From contig NZ_ARQM01000010.1 in the NCBI RefSeq assembly GCF_000385135.1, forward strand, positions 1,984,001 to 2,048,000: DNA of 64,000 bases. The letters are read 5' to 3'. A program made the translations under genes and the position numbers. This document shows, piece after piece, positions 34,636 to 47,864 of this stretch. Every line of letters begins with the position of its first letter. Position 1 is the stretch's first letter. The DNA is from Promicromonospora sukumoe 327MFSha3.1 (GTDB taxonomy: Bacteria; Actinomycetota; Actinomycetes; Actinomycetales; Cellulomonadaceae). The notes below the pieces were generated by a model, which did no database searches, was not told the origin of the DNA, and saw only the letters and a list, made by a program, of their open reading frames with translations.

Positions 34636-35292
34636 CTACCCCGCGACCGGGAGCCCCAGGGCGCGCAGGTCCCGGCGCAGGGACCCGGTGTCCGTGAACA
34701 CGACACCGTGGAACCCGACGCCGCGGGCGGCGTCGACGTTCACCGTCTTGTCGTCCACGAAGACGGCGCGGGACGGGTCGACGCCGAACCGCTCGACCAC
34801 GAGCTCGAAGATGCGCCGGTCGGGCTTGGCCATGCCCTCGCGCCCGGAGACGATGACGTCCTCCATGAGGCCGATCGCCGGCGCGGCGGGCTCGGCGCTG
34901 TGGAAGGTCTCGGCCTGCCAGTTCGTCAGCCCGTACAGACGCAGGCCGAGGCCCTTGAGCTCGGCCACGAGCTCGGCCGAGCCCTCGATGGGCCCGGTCA
35001 GCGACAGCTCGTAGTGGTCCACGTACCGGCGCAGGTCCTCGACGTGGTCGGGGTGGGTGCGCCCCACGCGCTCCAGCAGCACCGAGTACGGCGTGCCGGC
35101 GTCGGCGGCGTGGTTGATGGAGCCGAAGTCCACCGCCTCGAAGAACGCCTCCACCTCGGCCCGGGGCCGACCCGCGTAGGGCCCGAAGGGGTCCCAGCCG
35201 ATCAGGACGTTGCCGAAGTCGTACACGACGGTGTCGATCACGGGGGCGTCGGTCACGGCGTTGGCAGTACTCGTGGGGTCGGCTGCGGTCAC
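34636..35292 (-). CDS. HAD-superfamily phosphatase (YihX-like)
   Basis: 218 residues from a GTG overlapping the priA stop. Motif I reads VVYDFGNVLIGWD, the DxGN form seen in YihX-type sugar-phosphate phosphatases, where glycine replaces the second Asp. Motif II is LTNWQAE; motif III/IV are KPDRRIFELV and VFVDDKTVNVDAA. A four-helix cap lies between motifs I and II. The substrate is unknown. Confidence 0.88.
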   Translation of the reverse strand: MTAADPTSTANAVTDAPVIDTVVYDFGNVLIGWDPFGPYAGRPRAEVEAFFEAVDFGSINHAADAGTPYSVLLERVGRTHPDHVEDLRRYVDHYELSLTGPIEGSAELVAELKGLGLRLYGLTNWQAETFHSAEPAAPAIGLMEDVIVSGREGMAKPDRRIFELVVERFGVDPSRAVFVDDKTVNVDAARGVGFHGVVFTDTGSLRRDLRALGLPVAG

Positions 35293-37829
35293 AGCATCTC
35301 CTTCGGGTCGAGCTGAACACGGACTGTCCCGCCCTCGCGGCGCGCGGAGCGGACAGCGAGGCTGGCCTTGAGCCTACGGGCGAGCTCGTCGCCCTGGGCA
35401 AGCGGTACCCGCAGCACGGTGCGCACGGGCAGGTCGAGGGCCTGGAACCCGGCCGCACTCCCACCCGCGCTCCCGCCCCCGCCCCCACCCGCGCCCCTGC
35501 CCTGCTCCCGGCGGCCCGACGGCGCCGCGCCACCCCGGCCGCCCGGACCCCGTCCCCCGGCACCCCGCCCGGGGGCGTCCGGATCGAGCTCGACCGGCCC
35601 CAGCACGCCCGACCCCGCGCCCAGGTCCTCCCGCAGGCCCACGCGCCCGACGACGGCGTCCACCGCGAGCCGGTCGCCGGTCACGGCGGCGACCCGGACC
35701 GCGGGCGGCAGGTGCAGCTCGGCGCGCTCGTCGAGCTCCCGTTCCGCGAAGCCCGCCGGGTCGAAGCGCACCAGCGCCTGGGTGGGCCCGGGGGCGCCGT
35801 CGCCCACGAGCAGCACCTGCCCCTGGGGCCCGGGCCGGACCAGCGACGCCGCGGCGAGCCAGCGGTGCAGCGCCTCCGTGCCGGCCGCGAGCCCGGTGCC
35901 GCCGGTCATCACGGCGGCGTCGAGCAGCAGGGCGATGGCGTAGCCGTGCGCGGCGACCGGCTCCGCCCCGGGGGTCGCGACGATCAGGGCGGGCGTGTCC
36001 GGGACGGCGTCGATCACCCCGCCCGGGGCGGACGCCGCCGACAGCCGCACCGGCACCCCGGTGAACGCCCGGCCGAGCTCCTCCGCGGTACGCGCCGAGC
36101 CGACCCGCACCGAGCGCAAGCCCGTCCACCCGCACTCGTCGCAGCGCCAGCCGCCGGCCAGACGGCCGCACCAGGTGCACTGCGGGGCGCCGTCGGCGTG
36201 CGGGAGCCCCAGGGGGCCGTGGCAGTGCGCGCAGCGGGCCGCGACGCGGCAGCGGGAGCACGCGACCACGGGCAGGTAGCCCGAGCGGGGCACCTGCACC
36301 AGCACGGGGCCGCGCTCCAGGGCCTCGCGGGCCGCCCGCCACGCCACGGACGGGAGCCGGGCCGCGGCGGCGGCGCCGTCGCGTGCCAGCTCCACGGACG
36401 TCAGCGCCCGCACCCGGGGCGCGCGGGCCCGCACCACGTCGCGGGGCGCGGCCAGCTCGCGCGCCCAGCCGGACGCGAGCAACGCCTGCGCCTGCACGGT
36501 GCGCCCCGGCGAGCCCAGCAGGAACGCCGCGTCCTCCCGCTCGGCACGGAGCGCCAGGACGTCGCGCGCATGCGGGTACGGCGCGTGCGGTTCGGCCAGC
36601 GTCTCCTCGCCGTCGCCCCACAGCACCACCAGCCCGAGGTCGGCCACGGGCGCGAACATCGCCGCCCGCGTCCCGACCACCACCCGGGCCCCACCACGCA
36701 GCGCCCGCAGGAACGCCCGGTACCGCGGCGCGGGCCCGTCGTCCGCGAGCAGCCGCACGACGTCGTCGGACCCGCTCTCGGCGCCCCCTGCGCCTTCCGG
36801 GGCCGTGTTCCCTCGGGCTCTGTTCCCCGGAGCGGCGTTCTCCAGGGCAGCGACGACCCGCTCCGCGTCCCGGGCGTCCGGCACGACGACGAGCGCCCCG
36901 CGCCCGCCCGCCGTGCACGCCCGCACGGCCTGCGCGACGGCGGCCGCCCAGTGCGGGGTGATCGCGGATGCTTCCGTAGCCCCGCCCGCGGACCCGCCCG
37001 CCCGGTCGACCCCCACACCCGGCAGCGCCGACCACACGGCTCGCGGAGCCTCACCGGCCGCGATCCGCCGCAGGTACGCCTCTCCCCCGCGATACGGGGC
37101 CCAGGCGGAGGCGTCCGGCACGGGCACGGGGCTGTCCCCGGCCGCAGCCGGCTCGGCCTCAGCGGACTCGGTCTCAGCAGACCCGGCCCCCGCAGACCCG
37201 GCCTCCGCCGCCTCCGCCGCCTCCGCGCCCGCCCCGCCCTCCTTGGCTGCTTCCTTTTCAGGCTCCTTCTCGGGCTCCTTCTCGGGCTCCTTCTCAGTCT
37301 CTTTTTCCACGCGCGCGTGCCGCGGCGGCAGCGCCAGCCGCAGCACGTCGGCCAGTGTCCCCGCGTACCGGTCCGCCACGGCGCGGCACAGCGCGAGCAC
37401 CTGCGGCGTCAGCACCTGCTCGCCGGACACCACCTTCCGCAGCGGCACGAGCCGGCCGTCGTGGTCCGAGGTCTCCTGGCGCGCGACGACGTAGCCCGCT
37501 ACGTCCTGCCGCCCGAACCGCGCCTTGATCCGGACGCCTGGCTGTGCGTCGGCGTCCATGGAGACCGGGACCAGGTAGTCGTACGGGTGGTCCAGGTGCC
37601 CGGGCTGCAGGTCCAGCACGACGCGGGCGACGGGCAGGTGCTCGGCGATGGGGATGCCGTTGGTCTCGGCGTTGTCGAGCGGTCCCCGCGAGCTCTTCCT
37701 GCCCCGGCTGTCTCCCTTGCCGGCAGCGGGAGCACCGCCCACCTCGTCCAGCCCGAGCAGCGCCCCGTCCTCCGTGACACCGCCCTCCGCGACGCCGTCC
37801 TGCACGGCCTGGTCCACGTCCCCGTTCAC
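35289..37829 (-). CDS. priA: PriA-type primosomal protein N', lacking helicase motifs
   Basis: 846 residues from GTG at 37829 (start uncertain). The DNA-binding N-domain starts near VARVVLDLQPGHLDHPYDYLV. Eight zinc cysteines are intact (CSRC, CAHC, CTWC, CDEC). The expected Walker A GKT is absent, and the DEEH box reads VLWGDGEETL followed by PHARDVLALRA, so ATP-driven unwinding is unlikely. This degeneration is known for actinobacterial PriA. Glu/Lys (EKEP repeats) and Ala/Glu linkers and a Gly-rich C-terminal insert are extra. It probably acts as a structural primosome factor. Confidence 0.9.
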   Translation of the reverse strand: MNGDVDQAVQDGVAEGGVTEDGALLGLDEVGGAPAAGKGDSRGRKSSRGPLDNAETNGIPIAEHLPVARVVLDLQPGHLDHPYDYLVPVSMDADAQPGVRIKARFGRQDVAGYVVARQETSDHDGRLVPLRKVVSGEQVLTPQVLALCRAVADRYAGTLADVLRLALPPRHARVEKETEKEPEKEPEKEPEKEAAKEGGAGAEAAEAAEAGSAGAGSAETESAEAEPAAAGDSPVPVPDASAWAPYRGGEAYLRRIAAGEAPRAVWSALPGVGVDRAGGSAGGATEASAITPHWAAAVAQAVRACTAGGRGALVVVPDARDAERVVAALENAAPGNRARGNTAPEGAGGAESGSDDVVRLLADDGPAPRYRAFLRALRGGARVVVGTRAAMFAPVADLGLVVLWGDGEETLAEPHAPYPHARDVLALRAEREDAAFLLGSPGRTVQAQALLASGWARELAAPRDVVRARAPRVRALTSVELARDGAAAAARLPSVAWRAAREALERGPVLVQVPRSGYLPVVACSRCRVAARCAHCHGPLGLPHADGAPQCTWCGRLAGGWRCDECGWTGLRSVRVGSARTAEELGRAFTGVPVRLSAASAPGGVIDAVPDTPALIVATPGAEPVAAHGYAIALLLDAAVMTGGTGLAAGTEALHRWLAAASLVRPGPQGQVLLVGDGAPGPTQALVRFDPAGFAERELDERAELHLPPAVRVAAVTGDRLAVDAVVGRVGLREDLGAGSGVLGPVELDPDAPGRGAGGRGPGGRGGAAPSGRREQGRGAGGGGGGSAGGSAAGFQALDLPVRTVLRVPLAQGDELARRLKASLAVRSARREGGTVRVQLDPKEML
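37261..37296. repeat. 12-bp tandem repeat within priA
   Basis: Three copies of ggctccttctcg (the last ends in a) encode the EKEP repeats of the PriA linker; diverged copies flank it on both sides. Confidence 0.85.
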
Positions 37830-37910
37830 GCCCCTATCCCACCACGCGCCACCCACATCCCGGGCGACGCCGCCGCCGTCCGGCTGCCCTCGCCGTGGGC
37901 ACCACGCACA

Positions 37911-37976
37911 GAGGTCGGCACTTCGCATTGAGATCGGTCCAGCGGTGGACCGGTCTCAATGCAGAGTGCCGACCTC
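37911..37976. repeat. 66-nt near-perfect hairpin between metK and priA
   Basis: Arms 37911-37941 and 37946-37976 pair over 31 positions with one mismatch and two wobbles, loop gcgg. Outer 12 bp and inner 9- and 7-bp blocks are perfect. It starts 28 bp after the metK stop on the minus strand. No T-run follows, so it is either an atypical terminator/mRNA stabiliser or a small palindromic mobile-type element. Confidence 0.85.
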
Positions 37977-38004
37977 AGAGAAAACAGCCAGCCAGGGCCA
38001 GCCC

Positions 38005-39195
38005 TCAGAACAGGCTGCGCAGGTCCTCGACGCGGTCGGTGCGCTCCCACGTGAAGTCGGGCAGGCCGCGCCCGAAGTGCCCGTACGTGGACGTCGCCCG
38101 GTAGATCGGGCGCAGCAGGTCCAGGTCGCGCACGATCGCGGCCGGACGCAGGTCGAACACCTCGTGGATGGCCGCCGTGATCTTCGAGACGGGCACGGTC
38201 TCGGTGCCGAACGTCTCGACGTAGAGGCCCACGGGGTGCGCCTTGCCGATGGCGTAGGCGACCTGGACCTCGCAGCGCCGCGCGAGCCCGGCGGCCACGA
38301 CGTTCTTGGCCACCCAGCGCATCGCGTACGCGCCCGAGCGGTCCACCTTCGACGGGTCCTTGCCGGAGAACGCCCCGCCGCCGTGGCGCGCCATGCCGCC
38401 GTAGGTGTCGACGATGATCTTGCGCCCGGTCAGGCCGGCGTCACCCTGCGGCCCGCCGATGACGAACTTACCGGTCGGGTTCACGAACTGCCGCGCGCCG
38501 CTCCAGTCGAGGCCGGCGGCCTCCAGCACGGGGGCGATCACGGTCTCGGCCACCTCGGCGTGCAGCTTCTCCTGCAGGACGTCGGCGTCGTGCTGGGTGG
38601 AGAGCACCACGGTGTCGACGGCGACGGGCCGGTCGCCGTCGTACCCGATGGTCACCTGGGTCTTGCCGTCGGGGCGCAGGCCCAGCAGCTCGCCGGACTT
38701 GCGCACGGCGGCCAGGCGCTCCGACAGGCGGTGCGCGAGCCAGCCCGCCACGGGCATGAAGGCGGGCGTCTCGTCGGACGCGTAGCCGAACATGAGGCCC
38801 TGGTCACCGGCACCCTGGGCGTCCAGCGGGTCGAGGTCGCTCGTGTCGTCGCGCATCTCGAGCGCCTTGTCGACGCCCTGCGCGATGTCGGGCGACTGCT
38901 GGCCGATCGAGACGGACACGCCGCACGAGTCGCCGTCGAACCCGATGGCGGACGACGTGTAGCCGATGCCACGCACGACGTCGCGCACGATCTGCGGGAT
39001 CTCGACGTACGCCTCGGTGGTGACCTCGCCCGCGACGTGCACGAGCCCGGTCGTGACCATGGTCTCCACGGCGACGCGCGACGTCGGGTCCTGCTCCAGC
39101 AGGGCGTCGAGGATGGCGTCGCTGATCTGATCACAGACCTTGTCCGGATGACCCTCGGTCACGGACTCGGACGTGAAAAGGCGCAGCTCGCTCAT
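38005..39195 (-). CDS. metK: S-adenosylmethionine synthase
   Basis: 396 residues; the ATG giving [20 protein letters not shown] was chosen over one 8 codons upstream. It makes SAM from methionine and ATP. Seen: [28 protein letters not shown], the P-loop-like [19 protein letters not shown], and the closing [12 protein letters not shown]. No SAM riboswitch was found upstream. It follows coaBC by 58 bp, in the same order as in mycobacteria. Confidence 0.96.
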   Translation of the reverse strand: MSELRLFTSESVTEGHPDKVCDQISDAILDALLEQDPTSRVAVETMVTTGLVHVAGEVTTEAYVEIPQIVRDVVRGIGYTSSAIGFDGDSCGVSVSIGQQSPDIAQGVDKALEMRDDTSDLDPLDAQGAGDQGLMFGYASDETPAFMPVAGWLAHRLSERLAAVRKSGELLGLRPDGKTQVTIGYDGDRPVAVDTVVLSTQHDADVLQEKLHAEVAETVIAPVLEAAGLDWSGARQFVNPTGKFVIGGPQGDAGLTGRKIIVDTYGGMARHGGGAFSGKDPSKVDRSGAYAMRWVAKNVVAAGLARRCEVQVAYAIGKAHPVGLYVETFGTETVPVSKITAAIHEVFDLRPAAIVRDLDLLRPIYRATSTYGHFGRGLPDFTWERTDRVEDLRSLF

Positions 39196-39253
39196 GGGGC
39201 CCAGCCTAATGTCTCGCACAGCGAGAAGTCGATCCTGGCAGGTGAGACGGGGG

Positions 39254-40531
39254 TCACGGCAGCAGCTTGGCGACGGCGTCCCACAGGGCGTCCGCCACCT
39301 CGCGCTTGGTCCCGGAGGCCAGTCCGACGACGTCGCCGGCCCCGTCCAGGATGGTGACCTCGTTGCTCTCGGTGCCGAAACCGCGCCCGGACCCGACGGC
39401 GTTCACCGCGATCAGGTCCGCGCCCTTGCGCCGCGCCTTGGCCCGGCCGTGGTCGAGCACGCTGCCGGTGGCGTCGCCGGTCTCGGCGGCGAACCCCACC
39501 ACGACCTGGTCGGCACGCAGGCGCTCGTGCGCCAGCTCCGCCAGGATGTCGGGGTTCTCGACGAGCTGGATCGGCGCGGGACCCTGCCCCGGCACCTTCT
39601 TGATCTTGGCGTCGGGCGTGGCGGCGGGCCGGAAGTCCGCCACGGCGGCGGCCATCACGACGACGTCCGCCTCGGCGCCCGCGGCCCGGACGGCCTCGCG
39701 CAGCTCGGCCGTGGACTCGACCTGCACCACGGAGCACGGGCGCGGGCCGGTGAGCACCTGGTCGGTCACGTCCGCCGCGAGGTTGGCCGCGACCAGGGTC
39801 ACGACGGCGCCGCGCGCGGCGGCGGCCTGCGCCAGGGCCACGCCCTGGCGTCCGCTGGACCGGTTGCCGATGAACCGCACGGGATCGATCGCCTCGCGGG
39901 TACCCCCGGCGGAGACGACGACGCGGCGGCCGGCGAGGTCGAGGTTCTCCGTGGCGGCGGCCGCGGGGGTCTCGACAGGCTCGACCAGCGACTGCTCGAC
40001 CAGCGCCGGGTCGACCAGCGAGAGCGCCTCGCGGGCGATCTCCTCCGGGTCGGGCAGGCGGCCGGGGCCGGTGTCCTTGCCCGTGAGCCGCCCCGAGGCG
40101 GGCTCGATCACGTGCACGCCCCGCTCGCGCAGGGTGGCGACGTTGGCCCGGGTCGCGGGGTGGTCCCACATCTCGGTGTGCATCGCCGGGGCGAGCACCA
40201 CCGGGCAGCGCGCGGCCAGCAGCGTGGTGGTCAGCAGGTCGTCCGCCAGGCCGGCGGCGGCCCGCGCCATCAGGTCGGCCGTGGCCGGGGCCACGATCAC
40301 GAGGTCCGCGTGCTGGCCCAGCGCGACGTGCTGCACGCCGGGCACGTCGTCGAACACCTCGGTGCTGACGGGCTCGCCCGAGAGCGCCTCGAAGGTCGGC
40401 GCGCCCACGAACTCCAGCGCCGCGCGGGTGGGGATCACGCGCACGGCGTGCCCCTGCTCGCGCAACAGCCGCAGCAGGAGCACCGCCTTGTACGCGGCGA
40501 TGCCACCGGAGACGCCCAGGAGGATCCTCAT
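39254..40531 (-). CDS. coaBC: Bifunctional phosphopantothenoylcysteine decarboxylase/synthetase
   Basis: 425 residues. The CoaC flavoprotein half reads [27 protein letters not shown] and [13 protein letters not shown]; the CoaB half reads [19 protein letters not shown] and [14 protein letters not shown]. It converts phosphopantothenate with cysteine to phosphopantetheine for CoA. The linker between the halves carries [17 protein letters not shown], encoded by the palindromic repeat core also found at hisE-hisG. It is downstream of rpoZ. Confidence 0.95.
   Translation of the reverse strand: MRILLGVSGGIAAYKAVLLLRLLREQGHAVRVIPTRAALEFVGAPTFEALSGEPVSTEVFDDVPGVQHVALGQHADLVIVAPATADLMARAAAGLADDLLTTTLLAARCPVVLAPAMHTEMWDHPATRANVATLRERGVHVIEPASGRLTGKDTGPGRLPDPEEIAREALSLVDPALVEQSLVEPVETPAAAATENLDLAGRRVVVSAGGTREAIDPVRFIGNRSSGRQGVALAQAAAARGAVVTLVAANLAADVTDQVLTGPRPCSVVQVESTAELREAVRAAGAEADVVVMAAAVADFRPAATPDAKIKKVPGQGPAPIQLVENPDILAELAHERLRADQVVVGFAAETGDATGSVLDHGRAKARRKGADLIAVNAVGSGRGFGTESNEVTILDGAGDVVGLASGTKREVADALWDAVAKLLP
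39968..39990. repeat. Copy of the his-region palindromic repeat inside coaBC
   Basis: 23 nt identical to the left arm at 20226-20248, with core gtctcgacaggctcgacca. Read in frame it encodes LVEPVET in the interdomain linker. A half-related gctcgaccag follows twice. Confidence 0.85.
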
Positions 40532-40591
40532 CGGTGGTCACCCTTCGACGGGGCGCCGCCCCGCAGACAGCCGGCCCGCGTCACGTCCGGA

Positions 40592-40927
40592 TCAGGCCGG
40601 GAACTCGGGCAGCGACTGCTCGGCCTTGGCGGCGGCAGCGGCGTCGGCCTGCGCCTGCACCTCGGCGGGGTCGACCTCCTCGATGGTGAGGAGGCCCTGG
40701 GTGATCTCGCGCATCGCGATGGAGAGGGGCTTCTCCTGGTTGCGGGTCTCGACGAGCGGGCCCACGTTCTCCAGCAGGCCCTCGTTGAGCTGCGAGTAGT
40801 ACGCGTTGATCTGACGGGCACGCATGGACGCGTACAGCACGAGGCCGTACTTCGAGTCGATGCGCTCGAGCAGCTCGTCGATCGGCGGGTCGGTGATGCC
40901 CTCGGGGGCGGCGACGGTTCCGGCCAT
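40592..40927 (-). CDS. rpoZ: DNA-directed RNA polymerase omega subunit
   Basis: 111 residues from the ATG giving [16 protein letters not shown]. The omega signature follows: [20 protein letters not shown] then ARQINAYY. An acidic C-terminus ([12 protein letters not shown] plus an Ala-rich tail) is usual for actinobacteria. Omega aids polymerase assembly. It lies between gmk and coaBC as in mycobacteria. Confidence 0.95.
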   Translation of the reverse strand: MAGTVAAPEGITDPPIDELLERIDSKYGLVLYASMRARQINAYYSQLNEGLLENVGPLVETRNQEKPLSIAMREITQGLLTIEEVDPAEVQAQADAAAAAKAEQSLPEFPA

Positions 40928-41019
40928 GATGAAGCTCCAGAAGTCTTGGGTGAAGGGGGAAAGTCCGAAGAAAGAGTCTACCTGCTCTGTCACCCGGAGG
41001 TGGCAGGCGGCACGCCCCT

Positions 41020-41625
41020 TCAGCCGACGGGTGTGGTGGAACCCACACCCATGAAGGCGACGAGCGCGTCCGTGGCGCGGTGCACGTCGTCGTTCACGAT
41101 GGAGACGTCGAACTCCTCCTCGGCGGCGAGCTCGACGCGCGCCGTCGCGAGGCGTCGCTCGCGCTCCTCGGAGTCCTCGGTGCCACGCCCGACGAGCCGG
41201 CGGACGAGCTCGTCGAAGCTCGGCGGGGCGAGGAAGACGAACCGGGCCTCCAGGCCCGAGGCCGTCACCGCGTCGCGCACCTGGCGCGCACCCTGGAGGT
41301 CGATCTCCAGGAGCACGGGGACCCCGGCGGCGAGCTTCTGCTCCACCGGTCGCCGTGGCGTCCCGTACCGGTTACGACCGTGCACCACGGCCCACTCGAG
41401 CATCTCGCCGGCGGCGACCATACGGTCGAACTCCTCCGACGACACGAACAGGTAGTGCACTCCGTCCACCTCGCCCGGGCGCGGCGACCTGGTGGTCGCC
41501 GACACGGAGAGCCAGACCTGCGGATAGCGGTCCCGCACGTCGGCGGAGACCGTGCCCTTGCCCACCGCGGTGGGACCTGCGAGCACGGTCAGCCGTGCGG
41601 GTTGTGTCGTACTGATCTCAGCCAA
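41020..41625 (-). CDS. gmk: Guanylate kinase
   Basis: 201 residues from TTG overlapping the mihF 3' end by 8 bp; the start is uncertain because the AGAGG is only 1 nt from TTG. It phosphorylates GMP to GDP. P-loop [15 protein letters not shown]-binding block [16 protein letters not shown] and VHYLFVS, and [10 protein letters not shown] are all intact. It follows mihF, the conserved actinobacterial pairing. Confidence 0.93.
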   Translation of the reverse strand: MAEISTTQPARLTVLAGPTAVGKGTVSADVRDRYPQVWLSVSATTRSPRPGEVDGVHYLFVSSEEFDRMVAAGEMLEWAVVHGRNRYGTPRRPVEQKLAAGVPVLLEIDLQGARQVRDAVTASGLEARFVFLAPPSFDELVRRLVGRGTEDSEERERRLATARVELAAEEEFDVSIVNDDVHRATDALVAFMGVGSTTPVG

Positions 41626-41929
41626 ACCTCTCGATGAGCGCCGCCGACTGGTGCGGTCCGAGGCCTCGGACGCGGCGGGTCTCGGCGATCCCGATCTCTT
41701 CCATGATCGCCCTGGCCTTAACCTTACCGACACCTGGCAGCGACTCGAGCAACGAGACGACCTTGAGCTTGCCGACGACGTCGTCCTTCTGGCCCTGCTC
41801 GATGACCTCCCTCAGGGAACCTTGCGAGTACTTGAGCTTGTTCTTGATCTCTGCCCGCGCGCGTCGCGCCTCGGCTGCCTTCTCGAGTGCTGCCGCACGC
41901 TGCTCGGGTGTGAGGGGTGGTAGTGCCAC
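41618..41929 (-). CDS. mihF: Actinobacterial integration host factor
   Basis: 103 residues from GTG with AGGTGA just upstream (another GTG 3 codons earlier is possible). It starts [18 protein letters not shown] and contains the helix-two-turn-helix core [18 protein letters not shown], matching mycobacterial mIHF, a nucleoid protein unrelated to E. coli IHF. It heads the operon mihF-gmk-rpoZ-coaBC. A promoter about 120 bp upstream is predicted. Confidence 0.95.
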   Translation of the reverse strand: MALPPLTPEQRAAALEKAAEARRARAEIKNKLKYSQGSLREVIEQGQKDDVVGKLKVVSLLESLPGVGKVKARAIMEEIGIAETRRVRGLGPHQSAALIERFG

Positions 41930-42048
41930 GCAAGTCACCTACTCGTCTCTCGACCGGTCTTCTGACTCGGGACGTCGGTCCTCGCTCGGGCCCGATGCCC
42001 AAGTCCGTGACCTGGCCCGCAACCGGTCTGGTGTGAACTGCTGCATCG

Positions 42049-42077
42049 AAAGTAGCCATCGCCTCAGTGGTCGGCAA
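42049..42077 (-). promoter_or_regulatory. Predicted promoter of the mihF operon
   Basis: Minus-strand TTGCCG (-35, 42072-42077), 17-bp spacer and TACTTT (-10, 42049-42054). It gives a leader of about 110 nt before the mihF GTG. It lies in a locally AT-richer stretch (42040-42145) with no gene. Confidence 0.6.
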
Positions 42078-42142
42078 TCGCAGAACGCCACTTCGTGAAA
42101 ACTCATGCACCCGAGCAAATAGGCATTTAGTACATTCCACAA

Positions 42143-42180
42143 CAAAGCGCCCACGATCCGTAGGGATCGTGGGCGCTTTG
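42143..42180 (-). terminator. Intrinsic terminator of the pyr operon
   Basis: A perfect 17-bp stem (arms 42143-42159 and 42164-42180, loop gtag) begins 38 bp after the pyrF stop on the minus strand. On that strand the arm ends in CTTTG followed by TTGTGG, a short T-rich tail. Confidence 0.85.
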
Positions 42181-42217
42181 TCCAACCCGTGTCCAACGTG
42201 TCGGTCAACCGAAAAAA

Positions 42218-43128
42218 TCAGCCACGCAGGGCGTCGGTCGCCTCCCGCGCGGCGTCGCGCGCCGCGCTCACCAGCGCCTCCGGGGTCGGTCCGGCCCCAA
42301 GCACCGCCCGGGACGACGACGCCAGGACGTTCCGCCGGGCCTCGCCGAAGGTCGTGGCGAGCTCCCGCTCCCCCGCCCCCTGCGCGCCGACGCCGGGGGC
42401 CAGCAGCGGGCCGTTGACGGCGACCAGGTCGGTCCCCGTGGCGGCCACCGCGTCGCCGATCGTCGCGCCCACCACGAGGCCGACCGAGCCCATGGGCTCC
42501 GCCCCCGCGTTGAGCACGGCCGCGTGGGCCGCCATGAGCGCGGCGACAGAGACGCCGTTCCCCTCCTCACCCTCGGCCGCACCCTCGGCACGGCGCACCG
42601 CATGCTGCACCTCGAAGCCCTCCTTGTTGGAGGTGAGGCACAGCACGAACAGCCCGCGCCCCGTGGCCGTGGCCAGCTCGACGGCGGGCGTCAGCGAGCC
42701 GAACCCCAGGTAGGGCGAGACCGTCAGCGCGTCGCCGGCCAGGGGCGAGCCGTCCGCCAGGAACGCCTCGGCGTAGGCCCCCATGGTCGACCCGATGTCG
42801 CCGCGCTTGGCGTCGATGATCGTGAGGGAGCCCGTGCTGCCAGAACCCGTCGCGCGGGCCGCCGCGATCACCTCCTCCAGCACCGCCAGGCCGCGCGAGC
42901 CGTGCCGCTCGAAGAACGCGGCCTGCGGCTTGAAGGCCGCGACCCGGCCCCCGAGCGCGTCCACGACCCGCAGGGAGAACTCCCGTAGGCCCGAGACGTC
43001 GTCGGGCAGGCCCCAGGCGTGCAGGAGCGACGCGTGCGGGTCGATGCCCACGCACAGGGGCCCGTGCTCGTCCATGGCCGCGGCCAGGCGTGCGCCGAAC
43101 GGCACCGCGCGGTCGGGAGAGCCCCCGC

Positions 43129-43132
<4 letters not shown>
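42218..43132 (-). CDS. pyrF: Orotidine 5'-phosphate decarboxylase
   Basis: 304 residues from a GTG overlapping the carB stop (GTGA). It makes UMP from OMP, the last step of the pathway. The catalytic motif is [13 protein letters not shown] and the substrate block is [16 protein letters not shown]; the length matches the longer (group 2) bacterial OMPDC, with SPYLGFGSL. Last gene of the seven-gene pyr operon, followed by a terminator. Confidence 0.95.
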
Positions 43133-46517
<3,385 letters not shown>

Positions 46518-46518
<1 letters not shown>

Positions 46519-47864
46519 CAGTGGTTCTCCTCGGAGTTGAGCTGTGCTGCTGCGGGCTGTGCTGCTGCGGGGGCGGGCTGGGTGGTGAGGGCCGGCGGCC
46601 AGGCCGTCGGGTTCGTCATCAGGCCGACGAAGCGGTCGAACAGGTACGCGGCGTCGTGCGGGCCGGCGGCGGCCTCCGGGTGGTACTGCACCGAGAACGC
46701 GGGCCGGTCGAGGCAGGTCAGCCCCTCCACGACCTGGTCGTTCAGGCCCACGTGCGAGACGACGACGCGGCCGTAGCGTCCGCCGTCGTGCGGGGCGTCG
46801 GAGATCGCGGGCGAGCCGTCCTCGGCGAACACCGGCGCGTCGACGGCGAAGCCGTGGTTGTGCGCCGTGACCTCGACCTTGGCGGTCGTGCGGTCCAGCA
46901 CCGGCTGGTTGATGCCGCGGTGGCCGTAGCCCAGCTTGTAGGTGCCGTAGCCGAGCGCGCGGCCCAGGAGCTGGTTGCCGAAGCAGATGCCGAAGAACGG
47001 GATGCCCTGGTCCAGGACGGCGCGCAGCAGCTCCACCTCGTGGCCGGCGGCGCCGGGGTCGCCGGGGCCGTTGGAGAAGAAGACGCCGCGGGGGGCGTCG
47101 TCGGGCAGGTCCGCGAAGACGCCCAGGACGTCGTCGGCCGTCGAGGACTGGGGCACGACGACGACGCGCACGCCGCGCTCCGCCAGCCGTGCCGGCGTCA
47201 TGGCCTTGATGCCCAGGTCGACCGCGACCACGGTCGCGACCGGCGGCTGGCCGGCGTGCTCGCCGGACGGCTCGACCGTGTAGGCCTCCTGGGTGGAGAC
47301 CTCGGGGGCCAGGTTGGCGCCCGCCATCTGCGGGGACGCCTGCACCTCGGCCACGAGCTCCTCGACGGGGCGCGGGTAGCCGCCGCGCACCAGGTCGTCG
47401 CCGGAGAAGATCCCGGCGCGCATCACGCCCTCCTCGCGCAGGCGACGGGTCAGCGCGCGGGTGTCGACGTCGGAGATGCCGACGACGCCCTGCGCGGCCA
47501 GCTCCTCACCGAGGGAGCGCTGCGCGCGCCAGTTCGAGACGCGGCGCGCGGGGTCGCGGACCACGTAGCCCGAGACCCAGATGCGGCCCGACTCGGGGTC
47601 CTCGTCGTTGACGCCCGTGTTGCCCACGTGCGGCGCCGTCATGACGACGATCTGCCGGTGGTACGAAGGGTCGGTCAGCGTCTCCTGGTAGCCGGTCATG
47701 CCGGTGGAGAAGACGATCTCGCCGAACGACGTGCCGGTGGCGCCGTAGGCGCGGCCGCGGTAGGTGGTGCCGTCCTCGAGGACCAGCGCTGCGGTAGTCG
47801 TGTGTGCCGGCGTCTGCGCCGGCGTGCTTGCCGGCGTGTCTGCGGGCGTCATCGGGATGGTCAC
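46518..47864 (-). CDS. carA: Carbamoyl-phosphate synthase, small (glutaminase) subunit
   Basis: 448 residues from GTG. The class I glutaminase triad is visible: nucleophile in [14 protein letters not shown], and His/Glu in [14 protein letters not shown]; an N-terminal CPSase domain contains [18 protein letters not shown]. It hydrolyses glutamine to feed ammonia to CarB. Both ends carry low-complexity tails (N: repeated [13 protein letters not shown] from a 15-bp duplication at 46541-46570). Confidence 0.96.
46541..46570. repeat. 15-bp tandem repeat at the carA 3' end
   Basis: gctgtgctgctgcgg is present twice in tandem (46541-46555, 46556-46570) and encodes the AQPAAAQ tail of CarA. Confidence 0.85.

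Noticed and set aside
34636-35292. HAD motif I with Gly in place of the second Asp as a sign of inactivity
   Set aside because: The DxGN form is normal for YihX-like phosphatases, and the other motifs are intact.
38005-39253. SAM riboswitch upstream of metK
   Set aside because: The 58-bp gap to coaBC is too short and shows none of the conserved SAM-riboswitch blocks.
41939-42208. 89-codon minus-strand ORF upstream of mihF
   Set aside because: It runs through the pyr terminator and the mihF promoter, and no family features are seen.
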